Shown: positions 51,058 to 59,759, counted from the first letter of the stretch. The stretch is DNA of 64,000 nt from Desertimonas sp963733085 (GCA_963733085.1 CAVTBY010000012.1:186001-250000); one strand, 5' to 3'. Made by a program: numbers and translations. Notes: generated by a model from the letters alone, not told the origin.

Positions 51058-51765
51058 TCAGGCGATGGGGACGGGCGAGCGCTGCGTCTCGACCCATCGT
51101 TCCAGCGTCGGACCGGACTCGAAGCTGGTGATCAGGGCGTAGCGCGGGGCGTCACCCGTGTGCACGACTACGTGCCACAGACGCTGCGTGTCGACGAGGA
51201 ACCGGGCGCCCTTGTGCAACGGGACGCGGATCTCGGTGTCGCGGTCGGGCAACCCGTCCGGTCCGTTGTCCATCAGCAGCATGTAGCTGTTCGGGTTGTC
51301 GGTGAGCTCGACCCACGAGCGCACCACCCACCCCTCGTCTTCCGGGTTGAATCGATTGTTGTCATCGCGGTGGATCGATCGGATTGCCTCGTCGCGGGTT
51401 TGCGGTTCGAGCTTGATGATCCGGACCCTGCCGAAGTTGGCGCCGACCGACGCGACGTAGTCACGCACAGCGGGGACGACGTCGGCATTGGACGTCCAGA
51501 TGGCGTCCTTGTCGGTCTTGCCCTTGTCCCAGAACCCACGACAGTCGAGCTGGCCGTCGGCGGAGGCGATCGGCGCGAAGTTCGTGTCGCCGCCGCTCTT
51601 CCAATCCATGTACTCGAGGGCGAGGTACTGCTCCGATGGAACCTCGAACTCGGCGTCGGACAGGGCGACGAAGCCGGAGGCTTCGAGGGCGGCGAGACGG
51701 GGGTGCGCCGTCGCCAACGGGATCTGCGTGCTCCAATGGTCGGTGGTCGGCCAGAACGAGGTCAT
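51058..51765 (-). CDS. Fe(II)/2OG oxygenase-like protein
   Basis: 235 residues. SIHRDDNNRFNPEDEGWVVRSWVELTDNPNSYMLLMDNG and, later, GARFLVDTQRLWHVVVHTGDAPRYALITSFESG match the double-stranded beta-helix of aspartyl/asparaginyl hydroxylase-type enzymes, with His-x-Asp (HRD) and the distal His in LWHVV as iron ligands and Arg in PRYAL for 2-oxoglutarate. ATG start. Substrate unknown; the family call is inference from motif layout. Confidence 0.55.
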   Translation of the reverse strand: MTSFWPTTDHWSTQIPLATAHPRLAALEASGFVALSDAEFEVPSEQYLALEYMDWKSGGDTNFAPIASADGQLDCRGFWDKGKTDKDAIWTSNADVVPAVRDYVASVGANFGRVRIIKLEPQTRDEAIRSIHRDDNNRFNPEDEGWVVRSWVELTDNPNSYMLLMDNGPDGLPDRDTEIRVPLHKGARFLVDTQRLWHVVVHTGDAPRYALITSFESGPTLERWVETQRSPVPIA

Positions 51766-51820
51766 GGTTCGTGAGCCTATGGGCCGGGCGCGCCCAAATC
51801 CGGGCAAGGTGCCGTACGCG

Positions 51821-52234
51821 TCAGGTCGTCGTCGGCGCCGCTGTCGTCGTCGCCCCGGCAACCGTCGGCATCGGTGGGGCGGTCTGGCCGGGAACGGTGG
51901 GCGGCAGCACCTCGGCCACGATGTCCTCACGCCGGGGGATGATGAGGAACTGCCCGGCGGCGATGTCGTCGGGATTGGTGAGCTGGTTGGCCTTCATCAA
52001 CGCCTGGACCGGGATCGAGTAGGCGGCGGCGATCAGGGTGAGCGTGTCGCCGCGACGCACCTCGTAGTACTGCGGAAGTGTTGTCGCCGTCGGAACCGAC
52101 GAGGACGTCGTCGACGACGTGGCAATCGGTGGAAGTGTCGGCCCGCCCTGCGGCACGCCGTCCTCGGAGCAGGCGTTGAAGGCCCCGGCCGCGGCGACCA
52201 CGAGGATGGGCAGCAACGACCGGTGGGATCGCAT
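51821..52234 (-). CDS. LysM-domain lipoprotein
   Basis: 137 residues. Signal with lipid Cys in GAFNAC, a Ser/Thr linker, one LysM domain (YYEVRRGDTLTLIAAAYSIPVQALMKANQLTNPDDIAAGQFLIIP) and a Pro/Thr tail. Binds peptidoglycan or similar glycans at the cell surface. 20 nt behind the prenyl synthase on the same strand. Confidence 0.88.
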   Translation of the reverse strand: MRSHRSLLPILVVAAAGAFNACSEDGVPQGGPTLPPIATSSTTSSSVPTATTLPQYYEVRRGDTLTLIAAAYSIPVQALMKANQLTNPDDIAAGQFLIIPRREDIVAEVLPPTVPGQTAPPMPTVAGATTTAAPTTT

Positions 52235-52254
52235 CGGGCGGAAGCGTAGGGCCT

Positions 52255-53331
52255 CTACCCGGCGCGGCCGACGACGAAGTGGGCGAGGGCAACGAGCTCG
52301 TCTCTGGCGACGGCGGTGATGTCGATCGACGCCAGAGCCTCGATCGCCTCGTCGCTCAGCCGCTCGATCGCCTTCTCCAACTCGTCGAGGGCACCCGTGT
52401 CGACGATGACTTGCTGAATCGCCGCGATCTCCTCGGCGTCGAGGTCGGCTGCGCCCACCCGATCGAGCACGGCGAGCTGGGTATTCGTGGCCGCCGCCAC
52501 GGCGCGGGCGAGTAGTGGCGTCGGCTTGCCTTCGAGCAGGTCGCCGCCGACCGGCTTACCGGTGATCGCGGTGTCACCGAAGACGCCCATCACGTCGTCG
52601 CGCATCTGGAAGGCGTCTCCGAGGGGCAGCCCGTAGCGCGAGAGCTGGGGAAGCAGCGAGGTCGCTCGGTCCGGAGCGGCAAGCAGCGCTCCGAGGTGCA
52701 GTGGCCGCTCGATCGTGTACTTGCCGCTCTTGTAGCGGGCGATCCGCTCGGCCCTGTCGATCCGCCGCTCGCCACGAACGGATCCGAGGATGTCGAGGAA
52801 TTGACCGATGTTCAGCTCGGTGCGCAGTTCGTTCCACATCCGCCAGACCGGATCGGGAGCGCCGACCAACAGCTCGTCGGCGAGCACGAAGGCGAGATCA
52901 CCGACGAGGATGGCGGCCCCTTCCCCGAAGCGGCGCGATTCTCCCGACCATCCCGCGAGACGATGTGTGTCGGCGTAGACGGCGTGCGTCGTCGCCGCAC
53001 CCCGGCGGCTCAAGGCGTCGTCCATGACGTCGTCGTGGAACAGGGCGAAGGCGTGCATCAGCTCGAAGGCGGCACCGACATCGACGATGCGAGGGTCGGC
53101 AGGATCGCCGCCGGCTCCGACGAAACCCCACTGGCAGAACGCCGGCCGCAGCCGCTTGCCTCCAGCCTCGACCATCCGGCGGATCTCGTTGAACGGCCCG
53201 GCAAGGTCGTCGTCGAGGGCAGTCCACCGCTCGCCCTCGGCGGCGACGAACCGTACGACACGTTCGGTCACGCGTGCCGCGATCACCGCGAGGCTCGGCG
53301 GCGGCTCGGTGGCGACCAACCGTGAGCTCAT
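52255..53331 (-). CDS. Polyprenyl diphosphate synthase
   Basis: 358-residue trans-prenyltransferase. The first Asp-rich motif is FHDDVMDDALSRRG and the second MRDDVMGVFGD; GGKRLRPAF and GDLAFVLADELL flank the active site. Makes C15-C20 or longer isoprenyl diphosphates; chain length cannot be read with confidence. ATG overlaps the xseB stop (ATGA). Confidence 0.9.
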   Translation of the reverse strand: MSSRLVATEPPPSLAVIAARVTERVVRFVAAEGERWTALDDDLAGPFNEIRRMVEAGGKRLRPAFCQWGFVGAGGDPADPRIVDVGAAFELMHAFALFHDDVMDDALSRRGAATTHAVYADTHRLAGWSGESRRFGEGAAILVGDLAFVLADELLVGAPDPVWRMWNELRTELNIGQFLDILGSVRGERRIDRAERIARYKSGKYTIERPLHLGALLAAPDRATSLLPQLSRYGLPLGDAFQMRDDVMGVFGDTAITGKPVGGDLLEGKPTPLLARAVAAATNTQLAVLDRVGAADLDAEEIAAIQQVIVDTGALDELEKAIERLSDEAIEALASIDITAVARDELVALAHFVVGRAG

Positions 53332-53672
53332 GCTTCGGGGGCCACTTGACCGTCGAGGTCGGCGATCACTTCGTCGATACGCGTACGTGCCGAACCGATG
53401 CGTTGGCGGCACACGGCGATCAGCGCGGTTGCCCTGGCGACGCGGTCGGCGAGCTGGTCGACGTCGACGTCGCTCGCCTCCAACTCGCCAAGGATCTGCT
53501 CGAGCTCGGCGAGGGCGCTGGCGTAGCCGAGCTCGCGGTCGCCGCTGGGTTCGATCCGTCGCTCACTGGTGCACCATGGCCATGTGCTCGATCGCCGGGG
53601 CGACGGGCGGTGCACCAGCGAGCTATCAGCGCCGTAATGCTGATTCGCTCGCTCGAAGACTCGCTCACTCAT
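53328..53672 (-). CDS. xseB: Exodeoxyribonuclease VII small subunit with insertion
   Basis: The XseB core is LGYASALAELEQILGELEASDVDVDQLADRVARATALI and onward (small helical subunit, usually 70-90 residues). Here it is 114 residues because 34 extra codons sit after MSER: an insertion of 102 bp that keeps the frame and is flanked by 9-bp direct repeats. Removing it gives a normal 80-residue XseB starting MSERRIEPSGDREL. The xseA frame reads into this ATG with no stop between. Confidence 0.8.
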   Translation of the reverse strand: MSERVFERANQHYGADSSLVHRPSPRRSSTWPWCTSERRIEPSGDRELGYASALAELEQILGELEASDVDVDQLADRVARATALIAVCRQRIGSARTRIDEVIADLDGQVAPEA

Positions 53673-55028
53673 CTCACTCTCCTCGATGGCACCCGTGGCC
53701 GTGCTGCGGACGCGGCCGTCTGCGAACAGCGTTTCCATCTCGTCGCCTGCGACGACCGCAACGGCTGAGCGCAGGATCACCCCGTCGGCGCCTCGGGTGA
53801 TCGTCCAGCCGCGGGCGAGCATCGTCGCCGGATCGAGCGTCCGAGCCCTGGCGGCCAGCGCGTCGAGGTGGCGTTGCTCGGAGGCGAGCAATTGGAGTGG
53901 ACGCCCCACCAGCCGCGATGCCACCGATTCGAGGCGACGGTCGGCGGAGGCGAGATGGCGGGCGGCAGTCCGACGCAATGACAGGTACCGGGACTCCAGT
54001 CCTTCGTCGGCGCGACCGACGGCGGCGTGGGTGCGGCGGGCGATCCGATGGGCTCGATCGCCGAGTCGTTGCTCGGCGCCGTCGAGACGCTCGCGAGCCC
54101 GCTCGATCGTCGCCGCGTAGGTCCGCTCGGCGCGGCCGAGGTAGTCGCGCGCGGACTGGACGAGGAACTGGGCACACGCCGTCGGCGTCTTGAACGAGCT
54201 GTGCGCGACCTCGTCGGCGATGCTCCGGTCGACCTCGTGACCAAGTCCGGTGAGCACCGGCAACCCGGCGCCGGCAATCGCCATGGCGATTGCTTCGGCG
54301 TCGAACACGGCCAACTCGTTGCGCGCTCCGCCACCGCGGATGACGACCACGGCGTCGAGGTCGCGCCGGGCCAGCACCTCGATCCCCCTGGCTACCATGC
54401 CGACGGCGCGGTCGCCCTGCACCCGCACATCACACACGGTGAGGCGGAAGCCGACGCCGCTGTTGCGCAGCTCGTTCTCGAAGTCGTGCCACGCGGCGCT
54501 GCCGACACTCGTGACGACACCGATGCGCAGCGGCGCCGCCGTCAAGCGTTGACGCTTGTTGCGGTCGAGGTGACCGCCGGCGAGCAACCGGCGCAACACC
54601 TGGTCGCGCTGCTGGGCGAGGTCGCCGAGGGTGAAGCGCGGATCGATGCCACCCATCTTCAGCGTCAGTCTCCCGGTCGGCGCGTAGAAGTCGAGGTAGC
54701 CGTGGATGCGCACCTTCATGCCGTCGCCGAGGACGAGCCGGTGGCGGTCGAGGATTCTCCGCAGCCGCTCGCGTTGGGGGGCGAAGAAGGCCACCTGGAC
54801 CACCGCCTTCGTGTCGGCCTGGTCGTCCGCGAGCGTGAAGTAGGCGTGCGGACCTCGCGAGCTCCAGCCCTGGATCTCCCCGCGGACCCACACGCCATCG
54901 TCGAAACCCGCCCGCAGCCGCTTGTTGATCACCTCGGCCAGTTCGCTGACGGTGAACGTCCCCTCCGGCTGGAGATCGCTGGGCGCGCTGTCGTCCAGTG
55001 ATGAAAAGTCGAGCTCTGGCTGCGACAT
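53328..55028 (-). CDS. xseA: Exodeoxyribonuclease VII large subunit, in frame with xseB
   Basis: XseA part of about 452 residues: OB-fold (FTVSELAEVINKRLRAGFDDGVWVRGEIQGW, HAYFTLADDQ), catalytic core GVVTSVGSAAWHDFENEL, RDLDAVVVIRGGGARNELAVFD, GLGHEVDRSIADEVAHSSFKTPTACA and a coiled-coil region, ending ARGWTITRGADG...GDEMETLFADGRV. No stop is found before the xseB ATG at 53672, so the sequence encodes one 566-residue XseA-XseB chain. A lost stop by indel is the alternative. ATG start. Confidence 0.85.
   Translation of the reverse strand: MSQPELDFSSLDDSAPSDLQPEGTFTVSELAEVINKRLRAGFDDGVWVRGEIQGWSSRGPHAYFTLADDQADTKAVVQVAFFAPQRERLRRILDRHRLVLGDGMKVRIHGYLDFYAPTGRLTLKMGGIDPRFTLGDLAQQRDQVLRRLLAGGHLDRNKRQRLTAAPLRIGVVTSVGSAAWHDFENELRNSGVGFRLTVCDVRVQGDRAVGMVARGIEVLARRDLDAVVVIRGGGARNELAVFDAEAIAMAIAGAGLPVLTGLGHEVDRSIADEVAHSSFKTPTACAQFLVQSARDYLGRAERTYAATIERARERLDGAEQRLGDRAHRIARRTHAAVGRADEGLESRYLSLRRTAARHLASADRRLESVASRLVGRPLQLLASEQRHLDALAARARTLDPATMLARGWTITRGADGVILRSAVAVVAGDEMETLFADGRVRSTATGAIEESEMSERVFERANQHYGADSSLVHRPSPRRSSTWPWCTSERRIEPSGDRELGYASALAELEQILGELEASDVDVDQLADRVARATALIAVCRQRIGSARTRIDEVIADLDGQVAPEA
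53568..53660 (-). mobile_element. Short in-frame insertion with 9-bp direct repeats
   Basis: 93 bp bounded by direct repeats TCGCTCACT at 53559-53567 and 53661-53669 (AGTGAGCGA on the coding strand). The insert contains inverted copies of CTGGTGCACC (53565-53574 and 53609-53618 regions) and begins with a segment that also occurs at the ecm 5' end. No open frame of its own. Looks like a small non-autonomous element or a templated insertion. Confidence 0.55.
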
Positions 55029-55063
55029 GACAGCTGGAGTCTTACCGGGATGGGGTGGCCGCG

Positions 55064-56249
55064 CTACCCACCGTCGCCGACGGCCCGCAGCGGGGGCACC
55101 TCGTCGGACGGCAGCTCGCGCTGGTCGCGCAGTCCTTCGATCTGGCGAACCGAGCGGTCGAGCGCTCGTTCGCGAGTGGTGGTGAGCTCGTCGAACTCGT
55201 TGTGCAGCGACACGAAGTGCCGCTTCAGCTTGTCGGTGGATGCCGTGTACTTGCGCCATTGCACGCCGAACTGGCCGACGAGCTCGAGGATCTCCACACT
55301 GCGCTGCTCGACGACGAAGTTGTCGAACGCCTGGCGGATCACTCCGAGGAAGGCGAACAGGGTGAGCGGCGAGCACATCACGACGCGCTGGCCGAGGGCG
55401 TCGTCGAGCAGCGCCGGGTCGTTTTCGTGGATGAACCCGGTGAGCTGTTCGTTGGGGAGGAACAGCAACACGTAGTCGACCGACCGCTGCTCGCCCTCGT
55501 GGTAGTTGCGCCTGGCGAGGTCCTTCACCTTGGCCCGCACGTCGCGCAGGAACGCCTTGAGGTGATCGGCCCGCTCGACGTCGCGTGGTCGCGGCGAGAT
55601 AGCGCATGTAGGCAGCGAGCGGGAACTTCACGTCCATGTGCAGGACATGACCCTTGGGCAGCTCGAACGTGAAGTCCGGGCGACCGGTGCCTTCGCCACC
55701 GGCGCTGCGCAGCTGGGACTGCTTGCGATAGTTGACGTTCTCGACGAAGCCGGCGAGGCGCAACACGTCCTCGGCCATGCGCTCGCCCCACTGGCCCCGG
55801 GCCTGCGGGTTGGCCAGCGCCTCGTGCAGCGACCTGGTGGTGTTGGCCAGCGTGGCGGCGACTTCGGCATGGCTGCGCAACGAGGCATCGACTTCGCCGA
55901 AGCGCTGGGCGCTGGCGTCACCGAGGGCGGCGACGAGCTCACCGAGACGGTTGAGCTCACCACGCATCTCCGCCCGGACGGCTTCGAGATTGGCCCCGAT
56001 GACGTCCTTGCTGGCGTCGAGTCCGGCCTGGAGGCGTCCCGACGCCTGATCGAGGTGGCTGCGGTTGAGCACGTCGACCTGGCGCAGGGCGGCGGCAACG
56101 GCGGCGTCGCGCTCGTCGAGTTGGCGCTCGTTGAGGTCGGAGACGGCGACGGCGAACGAGCGGCGCGCCGACGCGGCGACGGCAAGAGAGATCCCGGCGA
56201 CGGCGAGGAGGGCCACGGCCATGATGGCTGTGACGGCGATCACGTTCAT
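55064..56249 (-). pseudogene. rmuC: DNA recombination protein RmuC, frameshifted
   Basis: N-terminal membrane helix (VTAIMAVALLAVAGISLAVA), coiled coil, and QARGQWGERMAEDVLRLAGF, then GRPDFTFELPKGHVLHMDVKFPLAAYMRYLA in one frame. The nuclease-like continuation VERADHLKAFLRDVRAKVKDLARRNY to FLPNEQLTGFIHENDP and the TAG-side end at 55064 is in another. One extra base near 55583 accounts for it. Total corrected length ~394 residues, normal for RmuC. Probably a consensus error. Confidence 0.82.
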
Positions 56250-56319
56250 GCCAAGAGCATGACAAGGGGGTGTAACAGCGTCGCGGATCCCCCGGCCGTG
56301 TCACGTGCGGTAGCCTCAT

Positions 56320-56378
56320 CCGAGTGTCAGATGCTGGGTTTTCGTGCACCGAACACTCCGTCAGCACGAAACACTCGG
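56320..56378. repeat. 59-nt intergenic hairpin, family C copy 2
   Basis: Outer arms CCGAGTGT and ACACTCGG, inner stem TTTCGTGC/GCACGAAA. Same 59-nt length and GAGTGTCAG start as the copy at 4291. It ends 10 nt from the phosphoesterase stop, on that gene's 3' side, and lies 70 nt upstream of rmuC. Confidence 0.75.
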
Positions 56379-56388
56379 ATGGGAGGGG

Positions 56389-57438
56389 TCAGCGGTAGGG
56401 GATCAGCAGGCAGCGATCGGAGAGTTGGCCGAGGGCGTACTCGGTGTAGTCGATGCCGAAGTCGGCGTAGAGCCCGCGGCACTGCTCGCTCCACGCCAAC
56501 GCCTCGGGCGACGAGATGCGGTGGACGATTTGCAGGATCCCACCGTCGTACACCTGGTACTCGGCCCACGTCCCGGGGAAGTCCTTCACACACCCGACCT
56601 CGATGCTCGGCACACCGCCGCCCGCCTCCAGCACACGATGGCGGTGGGTGTGGCCCGCCGTGTAGGCGACGATCGCCGTTCGCCTGGCGAAGACGTCGTC
56701 GAGGGCGGCGCTGGAGTCGGCGGTGAGCGTGAACCCTGGGTCCTCCCACGCCGGGCCGAGGCGTTGCGGGTGGTGGGCCATGACGACCACCGGGTCGGTC
56801 GCGTCCGCGGCTCGTGAGTCAAGCCAATCGAGTTGCTCGCCGGTCAGCTCGCCGTGGGCGTGCCCGGGCACCGCCGAATCGAGCAGGGCGACGGCGATGC
56901 CGTCGAGGTCGATCCACTGATCCCCCGAGTACGCCGTCTGTCCGGAGACACAGTCGTGGTTGCCGCGCACGGCGAACAACCGTCCGTCGAACGGTGCGCC
57001 GTAGCAGGCCTCGAAGGCGGCGAACTCGACGTCCACTCCTGCCGCGGTCAGATCGCCCTTGGCGAACAGGGCGGTGAACGGATCGACACGATCGGCGGCG
57101 ACCAACTCCTCGAGGGCGGCGTCGTTCATCACCTGCGGATACGGCGGCGCACCTGGCGCAACGGTCTGGATCGGGCCGATGTCATCGGTCCCGACGCGCC
57201 CCGCCTCCGTCTCGCCGAAGTGAACGTCGTTGACCGTGGCGAACCGGCAACGCCGTGCGCCCGTCGGTCGTGGCAGGGTCGAGTAGGCGATGCCGTGATG
57301 CTCGTAGGCCGTCGCCGGTTCGAGACCGTCGACGACTGCGACCTCGGTGCCCGTGTGGAACGTCGCGCCGACTGTCGACACCGTCGTCAGCTCGGTTCGT
57401 AACCCCACCGCGGGTTGACTCGTCGCCGCTACGTCCAC
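56389..57438 (-). CDS. Metallophosphoesterase with N-terminal Fn3-like domain
   Basis: About 349 residues. An N-terminal beta-sandwich stretch (TELTTVSTVGATFHTGTEVAVVDGLEPATAYEHH) precedes a calcineurin-like phosphoesterase domain with ATVNDVHFGE (D-x-H), FAKGDLTAAG (GD), VRGNHDCVSG (GNHD), MAHHP and AGHTHRH. No signal peptide visible at this start. GTG at 57438 chosen; a GTG at 57408 is possible. Overlaps the preceding small gene by 10 nt. Confidence 0.85.
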   Translation of the reverse strand: MDVAATSQPAVGLRTELTTVSTVGATFHTGTEVAVVDGLEPATAYEHHGIAYSTLPRPTGARRCRFATVNDVHFGETEAGRVGTDDIGPIQTVAPGAPPYPQVMNDAALEELVAADRVDPFTALFAKGDLTAAGVDVEFAAFEACYGAPFDGRLFAVRGNHDCVSGQTAYSGDQWIDLDGIAVALLDSAVPGHAHGELTGEQLDWLDSRAADATDPVVVMAHHPQRLGPAWEDPGFTLTADSSAALDDVFARRTAIVAYTAGHTHRHRVLEAGGGVPSIEVGCVKDFPGTWAEYQVYDGGILQIVHRISSPEALAWSEQCRGLYADFGIDYTEYALGQLSDRCLLIPYR

Positions 57439-57626
57439 GGGCGGGCGCGCCGTAGAGGGATCGGCTGGCTCCACCACCGGCCGCTGAACTTCCAAGCCGA
57501 CTGCCGCCGTGACGACGCGTCGCCGCCGTCCGCCTGCGGCCACAACAGCTCGACCGCAGCGACGATCGCGGCCGCCTCGTCGTCCGTCGGCGTCGGGCTC
57601 ACGTCGGCGATCGCTGGAACGGGCAT
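57429..57626 (-). CDS. Small protein, acyl-CoA carboxylase epsilon-like
   Basis: 65 residues: an acidic helix (PTDDEAAAIVAAVELLWPQ) followed by a Trp/Arg-rich end (SAWKFSGRWWSQPIPLRRARPW). This two-part pattern is like the small epsilon subunits of actinobacterial acyl-CoA carboxylases, but no carboxylase gene is nearby. Low-confidence family call; the frame itself looks coding. Confidence 0.4.
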   Translation of the reverse strand: MPVPAIADVSPTPTDDEAAAIVAAVELLWPQADGGDASSRRQSAWKFSGRWWSQPIPLRRARPWT

Positions 57627-57669
57627 CGGCCGCCACGCTACTGGCGAGGCGGCCGGCCGTTACTGCGTT

Positions 57670-57689
57670 CCCCGGCCACGCGGGCCGGG
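57670..57689. terminator. GC hairpin behind SRPBCC gene
   Basis: CCCCGGCC-ACGC-GGGCCGGG: 7-bp GC stem with a 4-nt loop, between the SRPBCC stop (57744) and the small upstream gene on the same strand. No U-tract. Confidence 0.4.
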
Positions 57690-57743
57690 ATCAACCGCTC
57701 CCTCGCTGGCGCTCGGTCGCTCGCATCGGAGGTCACATTCGGA

Positions 57744-58265
57744 TCAGGCGTGAGGACTCGTGACGAGATCCTCGAGACGGTCGAACGAGACCTGCATGCC
57801 ACCTTCCATTCCCGAGTTGATGTGGCCGTCGCGATGCTCCTTGGTGACGTGCTGGACGAGCGTCGACATCGTTGTCACGCCGTCGACCTCGTCGAGCGTC
57901 ACGGTGTTGACCGACGCCGCCGAGTCCGGATCGTCGGTGATCCCCATCGCCGCGAGACCTTCGAAGGCCTCTGTCGAAACGATCCGGCGCGGTGCGTCGA
58001 TCTCCCGGTACTCGCCGTGGAAGCCGACCTCTTGGTCGCCCTCGACGATGACGTAGCGCCACGATCCGCCGACGCGCAGGTCGATGTCGCAGACCTTCCA
58101 CACCGAGGTGTCGAACCCCCACCAGCGCTTGACGAGCTCGGGGGTGGTGATCGCCTTGAAGACGAGCGCCGAGGGGGCGCCGAACTGGCGGGTGATGAGG
58201 ATCTCCGTGTCGGACGGGAGGGTGACGACGGCCGAGCCGTGCCGGTTGTTGGTGCTGGTGCTCAT
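57744..58265 (-). CDS. SRPBCC/AHSA1-domain protein
   Basis: 173 residues with one START-like domain (TRQFGAPSALVFKAITTPELVKRWWGF, VGGSWRYVIVEGD, GEYREIDAPRRIVSTEAFEG). ATG overlaps the ArsR stop (ATGA). ArsR-SRPBCC pairs are common; the ligand is unknown. Confidence 0.88.
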   Translation of the reverse strand: MSTSTNNRHGSAVVTLPSDTEILITRQFGAPSALVFKAITTPELVKRWWGFDTSVWKVCDIDLRVGGSWRYVIVEGDQEVGFHGEYREIDAPRRIVSTEAFEGLAAMGITDDPDSAASVNTVTLDEVDGVTTMSTLVQHVTKEHRDGHINSGMEGGMQVSFDRLEDLVTSPHA

Positions 58266-58639
58266 TGCTGCTGCTCCGTATCTGGTGGGTTGCCACTGGG
58301 GGTGGTGGATTGCTCGGACTGCAACTCGGCGAGCACGTCGTCGAGTCGATCGAGCCGGATGTTCCAGGTGCGCTCGAACGAACGCGCCCAGTCGTGGATG
58401 GGTCTGAGGGCGGCACCGTTGACCCGGTACCACCGACGTCGCCCGTCGGCGCGGACGAGCACGAGGCCGACCGCCCGCAGCACGCCGAGGTGCTTGGACA
58501 CCTGCGGCTGGCTGAGGCCGAGCCGATCGACGAGCTCGCCCACCGTGACTTCCTCGTCGCCGATGGCGTCGAGGAGTTCACGCCGGCTCGCCTCGGCGAC
58601 GGCGCTGAACGCATCCGTCGTCGTCGCCGACCGAGCCAT
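58262..58639 (-). CDS. ArsR-family transcriptional regulator
   Basis: 125 residues with a winged helix (AVAEASRRELLDAIGDEEVTVGELVDRLGLSQPQVSKHLGVLRAVGLVLVRADGRRRWYRV). No metal-binding Cys cluster is seen, so it probably senses something other than As/Cd. An AT-rich palindrome lies just upstream. Likely represses itself and the SRPBCC gene. Confidence 0.9.
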   Translation of the reverse strand: MARSATTTDAFSAVAEASRRELLDAIGDEEVTVGELVDRLGLSQPQVSKHLGVLRAVGLVLVRADGRRRWYRVNGAALRPIHDWARSFERTWNIRLDRLDDVLAELQSEQSTTPSGNPPDTEQQQ

Positions 58640-58647
58640 AGGGCGAT

Positions 58648-58669
58648 CATATACCGATATGGGAATATG
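58648..58669. promoter_or_regulatory. ArsR operator-like AT-rich palindrome
   Basis: CATAT and ATATG arms 12 nt apart, with a central CGATAT, 9 nt upstream of the arsR ATG. It stands out as AT-rich in this GC-rich sequence and could also hold the -10 of the arsR promoter. Confidence 0.5.
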
Positions 58670-58739
58670 TCAATGGAAGCGACGGGTGACCCTGGTCACG
58701 GGGAACGACGACAGCGCCGTGGTCCTATCCTGGAACGTG

Positions 58740-59744
58740 ATGCAATCCACGACGGCCCTCCAGGTCCCTCACACCCAGCCGCCGGCGGTGCTCCCCCACG
58801 CCAACGAGCCGTGCTGGTGCGGGAGCGGGCGCAAGTACAAGCGCTGTCACCGCAGCAGCGAGGGCCGCGTCCTGCAGGGCGTCGTCACCGCGATGCGTCC
58901 CGTGCCCGTGCACATCGCCAGACCGCCCTACGCCGACACCGGCGCCGTCGACGACCTCGGCGAGCCGAGCATCAAGTCGGCCGAGACGATCGAGCGGATG
59001 CGCGTCACCGGCAAGATCGCCGCCGAGATCCTCCGCCTCGCCGGTGAGAAGGTGCAACCCGGTGTGACCACCGAGGAGATCGACGCCTACGTCCACCAGT
59101 TGTACATCGAGCGCGACAGCTATCCGTCGCCGCTCAACTACAACGGCTATCCGAAGAGCGTGTGCACCTCGGTCAACGAGGTGATCTGCCACGGCATCCC
59201 CGACTCACGTCCGCTCGTCGACGGCGACATCGTCAACCTCGACGTCACCGCCTATCACGGCGGCGTGCACGGCGACACCAATGCCACGTTCTTCGTCGGC
59301 GACGTCGACCCCCAGAGCAGCCAACTCGTGCGCGTCACCGAGGAGGCGATGTGGCTGGGCATCGAGGCGGTCAAGCCGGGCCGGCCGCTGAGCGACATCG
59401 GCAAGGCGATCGAGACGCACGCCAAGAAGTACCGCTACGGCGTCATCCGGGCGTTCGTCGGGCACGGCATCGGCGAGGAGTTCCACGGCGACATCCAGGT
59501 GCTGCACTACTACGACGCCCGCAACTCGCTGACGATCCGGCCGGGGATGACGTTCACGATCGAGCCGATGATCAGCCTCGGATCGTGGCACTTCCGGATG
59601 TGGGACGACGACTGGACGGCGGTGACTGCCGACGGCAAGCGCACCGCTCAGTTCGAGCACACGATCCTCGTCACCGACGACGGCTTCGATGTGCTGACCG
59701 GCGGTGACGGGGCGGTCTCGCCCACCGCCCCCTGGAACCGCTGA
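58740..59744 (+). CDS. map: Methionine aminopeptidase with SEC-C motif
   Basis: 334 residues. N-terminal SEC-C zinc motif CWCGSGRKYKRCH, then a type I MetAP domain. Metal ligands are visible in order: Asp in VNLDVTAYHGG, Asp in HGDTNATFF, His in GHGIGEEFH, Glu in TIEPMIS and Glu in QFEHTIL; the first-shell His is in CHGIPD. ATG at 58740; a GTG one codon earlier is possible. Confidence 0.95.
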   Translation: MQSTTALQVPHTQPPAVLPHANEPCWCGSGRKYKRCHRSSEGRVLQGVVTAMRPVPVHIARPPYADTGAVDDLGEPSIKSAETIERMRVTGKIAAEILRLAGEKVQPGVTTEEIDAYVHQLYIERDSYPSPLNYNGYPKSVCTSVNEVICHGIPDSRPLVDGDIVNLDVTAYHGGVHGDTNATFFVGDVDPQSSQLVRVTEEAMWLGIEAVKPGRPLSDIGKAIETHAKKYRYGVIRAFVGHGIGEEFHGDIQVLHYYDARNSLTIRPGMTFTIEPMISLGSWHFRMWDDDWTAVTADGKRTAQFEHTILVTDDGFDVLTGGDGAVSPTAPWNR

Positions 59745-59759
59745 CGGCGCCGACCCCGC

